A DNA stretch of 64,000 nt from Turbatrix aceti (lineage: Eukaryota; Nematoda; Chromadorea; Rhabditida; Panagrolaimidae), in NCBI GenBank assembly GCA_963969345.1, contig OZ017769.1, positions 806,001-870,000 on the forward strand, read 5' to 3'. The translations under genes and the position numbers were made by a program. Every line of letters begins with the position of its first letter. Positions within the stretch are counted from its first letter, which is position 1. The notes beneath the pieces were generated by a model. It made no database searches. It worked only from the letters and a program-made list of their open reading frames with translations, and had not been told where the DNA came from. Shown one piece after another: positions 61,031 to 64,000 of this stretch.

Positions 61031-64000
61031 TCAATTACCCGGTTTCGGCGCGGAAACCGTCTTCGTCTTCACAGGCTTCGTAGACGGGGGGACAACTGGA
61101 GCAAAAGTTTCAGAAGATGGGCCTGGAGCGGGCGCCGCAGTGAACACGGGCATGCAAAACGACGGAGCACCAGAACCGGCGCTAAGGCGAACAGACGAAA
61201 CTGCAGCTGCGGACGATGGCTGCGTCTTCTTTTCAGACGCGTTGCGGACATTCGTAGCAGATGGCAAAAGCATAGGCATACCCGGGCGGACGTCACTGCC
61301 ACTGCCACGGGCCATGTAAGCCACAGGCCGGACGCTGACCGGCACGCCACCCCGGACGGCAGTTTGAGAAACAATCATCCGAGGACCCTGTTGGCCAGCA
61401 TAGGGAACGACGCGCACCTGATTGATCGTTTGACCGGTGGGGCGATAGGTGATATTGCTGTAGCGAACCGAGCTTGGGCGAAGCGGCACGCCGGGATTGA
61501 TTTTGACGATGCTGCGACGCGGGCCGAGAGTCTGAACAAGGCGGACCTGGGGGCGAGGGCCCGGCTGCTGCTGAGCCATGAGACGCGGAGGCGCTGAGGT
61601 ATCGCCCGGTGGACCGACCATGCTCATCGGAGAAGGCATCTGAAGGTAAGAGCCATCCGGCGGCAGCTGCAAAGCACCAGGCTGGCGAACTCCAATCTGA
61701 ACGGGAGACTGGTTAATTGGTAGTGTCCGGCCGACTTCGGCATTGGAACCAGGCATGTCAGGGGGGCGAAAATTTTAGGCCCCGACCCCTAGGTTTTCGG
61801 GCTCGGCCCCTTACTTAAAAGTAAAAACAACGTTAAAAAAACCTGCTAATTTTTTTTTAATTTTTGCAATCCAATTCAAAAAACAAAACCGAATGATCAA
61901 AAATTAAAGCTGCTGGTTGATGAAAGAGTATGGGAAGATAAAGCTAACAATTCAAAACCAAAGAAAAGGACAATAAACAAGCGCATCTTTTTGTTGAACG
62001 CGCATTACTTTTTGGCGCGTAACGCGTAATGCTTCTCTTTGCTAGATTTATTCAAAAAAAATAAGGGGACCAAAAGGGGCTTTGGGGGCCGAGAAAAAAC
62101 GGCCCCGGCCAAAAGAGGCCGCAGCCCCTGGGCCCCCCCCCCCCCGATTTTTGACATGCCTGCCTGCAAACCGGGCCGCAATGCTTTGTCGTTCAAATCA
62201 TAAAAACCAAATTTTCGAAAATACTCACGTCCAGAACCTGAGTAACATTGTCTCCGGGGTACGAAACGGGGACCGAATACTGGTTAACAAAGGTGAAACG
62301 CTGTCCGCGGTAGTTGTACACGGGCAGAGACTCGTTGGTTCGGGAGACCCCGCTGGCGTCGTCATCGCCCGTGAGATCGATTACAAGGGGATTTTGACTC
62401 GGTGCAGGACGGTAGATGACGTTGGGCGGGATGGAGCTCTCACCACTGAGAGGCGAGTGGGGATGCAAGTCGCGAATGTGCTTCATGTACGACTTGTGAG
62501 TTGCATACGTCTTCGGGCAGAAGGCACACTTGATCCTCGGCTTCGACAGGGCTTGGACTTTGGCCAAAGAAGAAGAAGCCGCAGCCGGCGCTTGGACAGC
62601 ATTAGGCGAGGACGACATCGGCAAAACTGCCGAAATGCTTTCATTCGAGCTCGAAGCTGCAGAAATCGCCGAATCGTGGACATTCGGGGATTCAGAATCG
62701 GCTGCCATGGATTCCAGTTTCACGGACAAATCAGGTTGCTGGGAAGCTGACGGCGGTGGCTGCGAGACTGCCTCAGATGCGACCACTTCTTCGGAGTTTT
62801 CATCAACCTCGAAAACCTCTTTTTTGGGCGTTTCTGCAGTCTTGTCGAGCCCAACGAGCGTAGGAGTGGGATCCGTGATCCGATACACCCGAGAACGAGA
62901 AACTGAAGGCGGCGGAATAATGCGTGGCGTCCGAATAACGTTCGGATTCTTGAGTACAAAATGCGGAAGTCGGACACCTTTCTCCTGCGTCAGTATATAG
63001 TTTTTCGGAGACAAACGCTTTGTGGGAACACCGGATGCATTATCGGACCGCTCGACGGAGCTCTTGCGCTTCTCGTTCGTCTTTCCTTCGACTTTGGCTG
63101 GCAGAAGATGCCTGTACTGTTCTCGGCTCGGCGGCGGCAGGTTGGGATGCTCCTTCTTAGCATGAGAACGCAGGCCTTGAAGGTGTTTGTAGCTTTTTGA
63201 GCAACCAGGAACCAGGCAGTGGAAATTGCGTTTGGCACTGAACAAAAATATTTGTTTTTAATTGTCATCCCTCATAAAAACCTACGAAGAATCGGTCGCT
63301 GGAATTGGAAGCGTACTGGCCGGAGGAGGCATCAGCATGCGATCCACGTCAGACGTTGAACGCGGACGTTCTCCGCTAGACGCTGTACGTTGTTGGTTGC
63401 GCCTTTCAGCAGCAGCGAATTCATGGCAACTGGGCAAGTACGGTAAATCGACGTCAATCGTCGTCAGGAGATCATGACGGTCACCAAAGTTAGACCACAT
63501 GCGAAAAAACGTATGCGCGAAAATCATGGAATAAGCTGAAAAGCAAAAAAGGTCAAAATCAAAATTAAACAAGCAAATGAATTATTACGCAATACTGGCG
63601 GAAGCGGGTCATCCCAACGCGCTCTGTAATGTTCGAGTTCGTTGGAAAGCCCGGAAAAAGCGGTATCTCGCTGAGGCGCCTGTGGGATCGGTTTGTTTTC
63701 CTTCGCAGCGTTGTACTCGGCCAAATAATCCTGGTGAAACCTAAAATGCGTTTACTAAAATTTTTTTGTAAGCAGCAAAAAACATACTTTCGAAGGATTT
63801 CTTGTCCTTTTGAAGGAGGAGTATCGGTGTACAACATCAACTGATGTCGATTGCTGTATTGATTGTCAAGTTGCCGGCGCTTGTGCGACGAATGCCGCTC
63901 CAACATTCTAGAAGGGTTCGAGTGATCATTGCGCCGCTGCATGGCGCGGTTAAGGACTCGGATGGGATAGCCTTCTGGTTTGCCGTTATCTTTGACTAAA
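61031..64000 (-). pseudogene. C2H2 zinc-finger protein gene, last exon interrupted by a transposon; 5' end outside window
   Basis: Exons on the minus strand: from the edge to 63788, 63740-63599, 63535-63286, 63237-62229, then a last exon beginning at 62163. The first part is basic and Gln/Arg-rich (HSSHKRRQLDNQYSNRHQLM). FHQDYLAEYNAAKENKPIPQ and FSGLSNELEHYRARWDDPLP follow. Two C2H2 fingers lie in the fourth exon: HCLVPGCSKSYKHLQGLRSH and CAFCPKTYATHKSYMKHIRD. The last exon starts in phase (AGM...), but a 397-bp element follows after five codon bases and reads to a stop at 62005. The original C-terminal 241-residue tail (61756-61031, Pro/Gly/Arg-rich, ending APKPGN) stays open beyond the element in the frame the exon would have had. 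I call it disrupted; it may be a polymorphic insertion or be spliced in a way I cannot see. Confidence 0.7.
61758..62154. mobile_element. 397-bp DNA element inserted in the zinc-finger gene's last exon
   Basis: Bounded by CATG at 61754-61757 and again at 62155-62158, a likely 4-bp target duplication (or, because CATG is palindromic, part of a 10-bp inverted repeat AGGCATGTCA...TGACATGCCT). The element begins TCAGGGGGGCG and ends in a C-rich run then TTTTTGA. GGGCCC-rich blocks lie at both ends and the middle is AT-rich, without a transposase. Removing it with one CATG restores an open reading frame through the exon. Superfamily not determined. Confidence 0.7.

Overview
This window is nuclear DNA of a nematode. 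The genes are broken by many GT-AG introns with T-rich acceptors (ttttcag type), 5' ends often carry an acceptor-like site just before the ATG as expected for spliced-leader trans-splicing, and one gene belongs to the nematode-specific SXP/RAL-2 (DUF148) family. I could not fix the species. Exon models were built by hand, by checking that phases agree at every junction and that the sum of exons is a whole number of codons. Family names come from recognised motifs, not from a search.

Layout. 1-2349 (-): RBBP6-like DWNN/zinc-knuckle/RING protein, running off the left edge. 2710-4041 (+): unknown 339-aa protein. 4.3-5.9 kb: two non-autonomous repeats. 6363-7231 (+): secreted SXP/RAL-2 protein. 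7975-8271 (+): small Cys-rich membrane protein. 8473-10753 (+): STRAD-like pseudokinase with an apparent one-base frameshift near its start. 11416-12688 (+): secreted DUF5648-like protein. 12764-14455 (-): tyrosine phosphatase. 15194-19946 (+): RNA polymerase II subunit RPB2, with a hAT-type MITE in intron 1. 21093-22581 (+): CLN3/battenin. 22823-25451 (-): acyltransferase-3/SGNH membrane protein. 25.5-29.2 kb: AT-rich gene desert with a second hAT-type MITE. 29253-36158 (-): PPIL4/SIG-7 cyclophilin-RRM-RS protein, whose introns hold a nested secreted-protein gene (31907-32324, +) and a 1.1-kb palindromic TTAA-flanked element. 36393-37386 (+): OSTC. 37768-40103 (-): SLC17-type transporter. 40.5-42.6 kb: a TTBK-like kinase flanked by two paralogous small genes in a local duplication. 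43442-48510 (+): unknown 881-aa protein whose first intron holds a nested gene (44175-45287, -). 48683-51804 (-): a likely operon of RPL23A, a 74-aa protein and a METTL25-like methyltransferase. 52278-53006 (+): PPP1R11. 54092-55947 (+): G6PD. 56085-56894 (-): MsrB. 57.2-58.2 kb: a large inverted repeat. 58780-60370 (+): mitochondrial NAD-isocitrate dehydrogenase alpha. 61031-64000 (-): a C2H2 zinc-finger gene, cut by a transposon in its last exon and running off the right edge.

Most genes are housekeeping functions (transcription, splicing-linked isomerase, N-glycosylation, TCA cycle, NADPH supply, methionine repair, translation) and are not a functional cluster. The unusual material is structural: several independent mobile-element insertions with readable target-site duplications, two opposite-strand nested genes, one operon-like cluster, and two possible reading-frame breaks.
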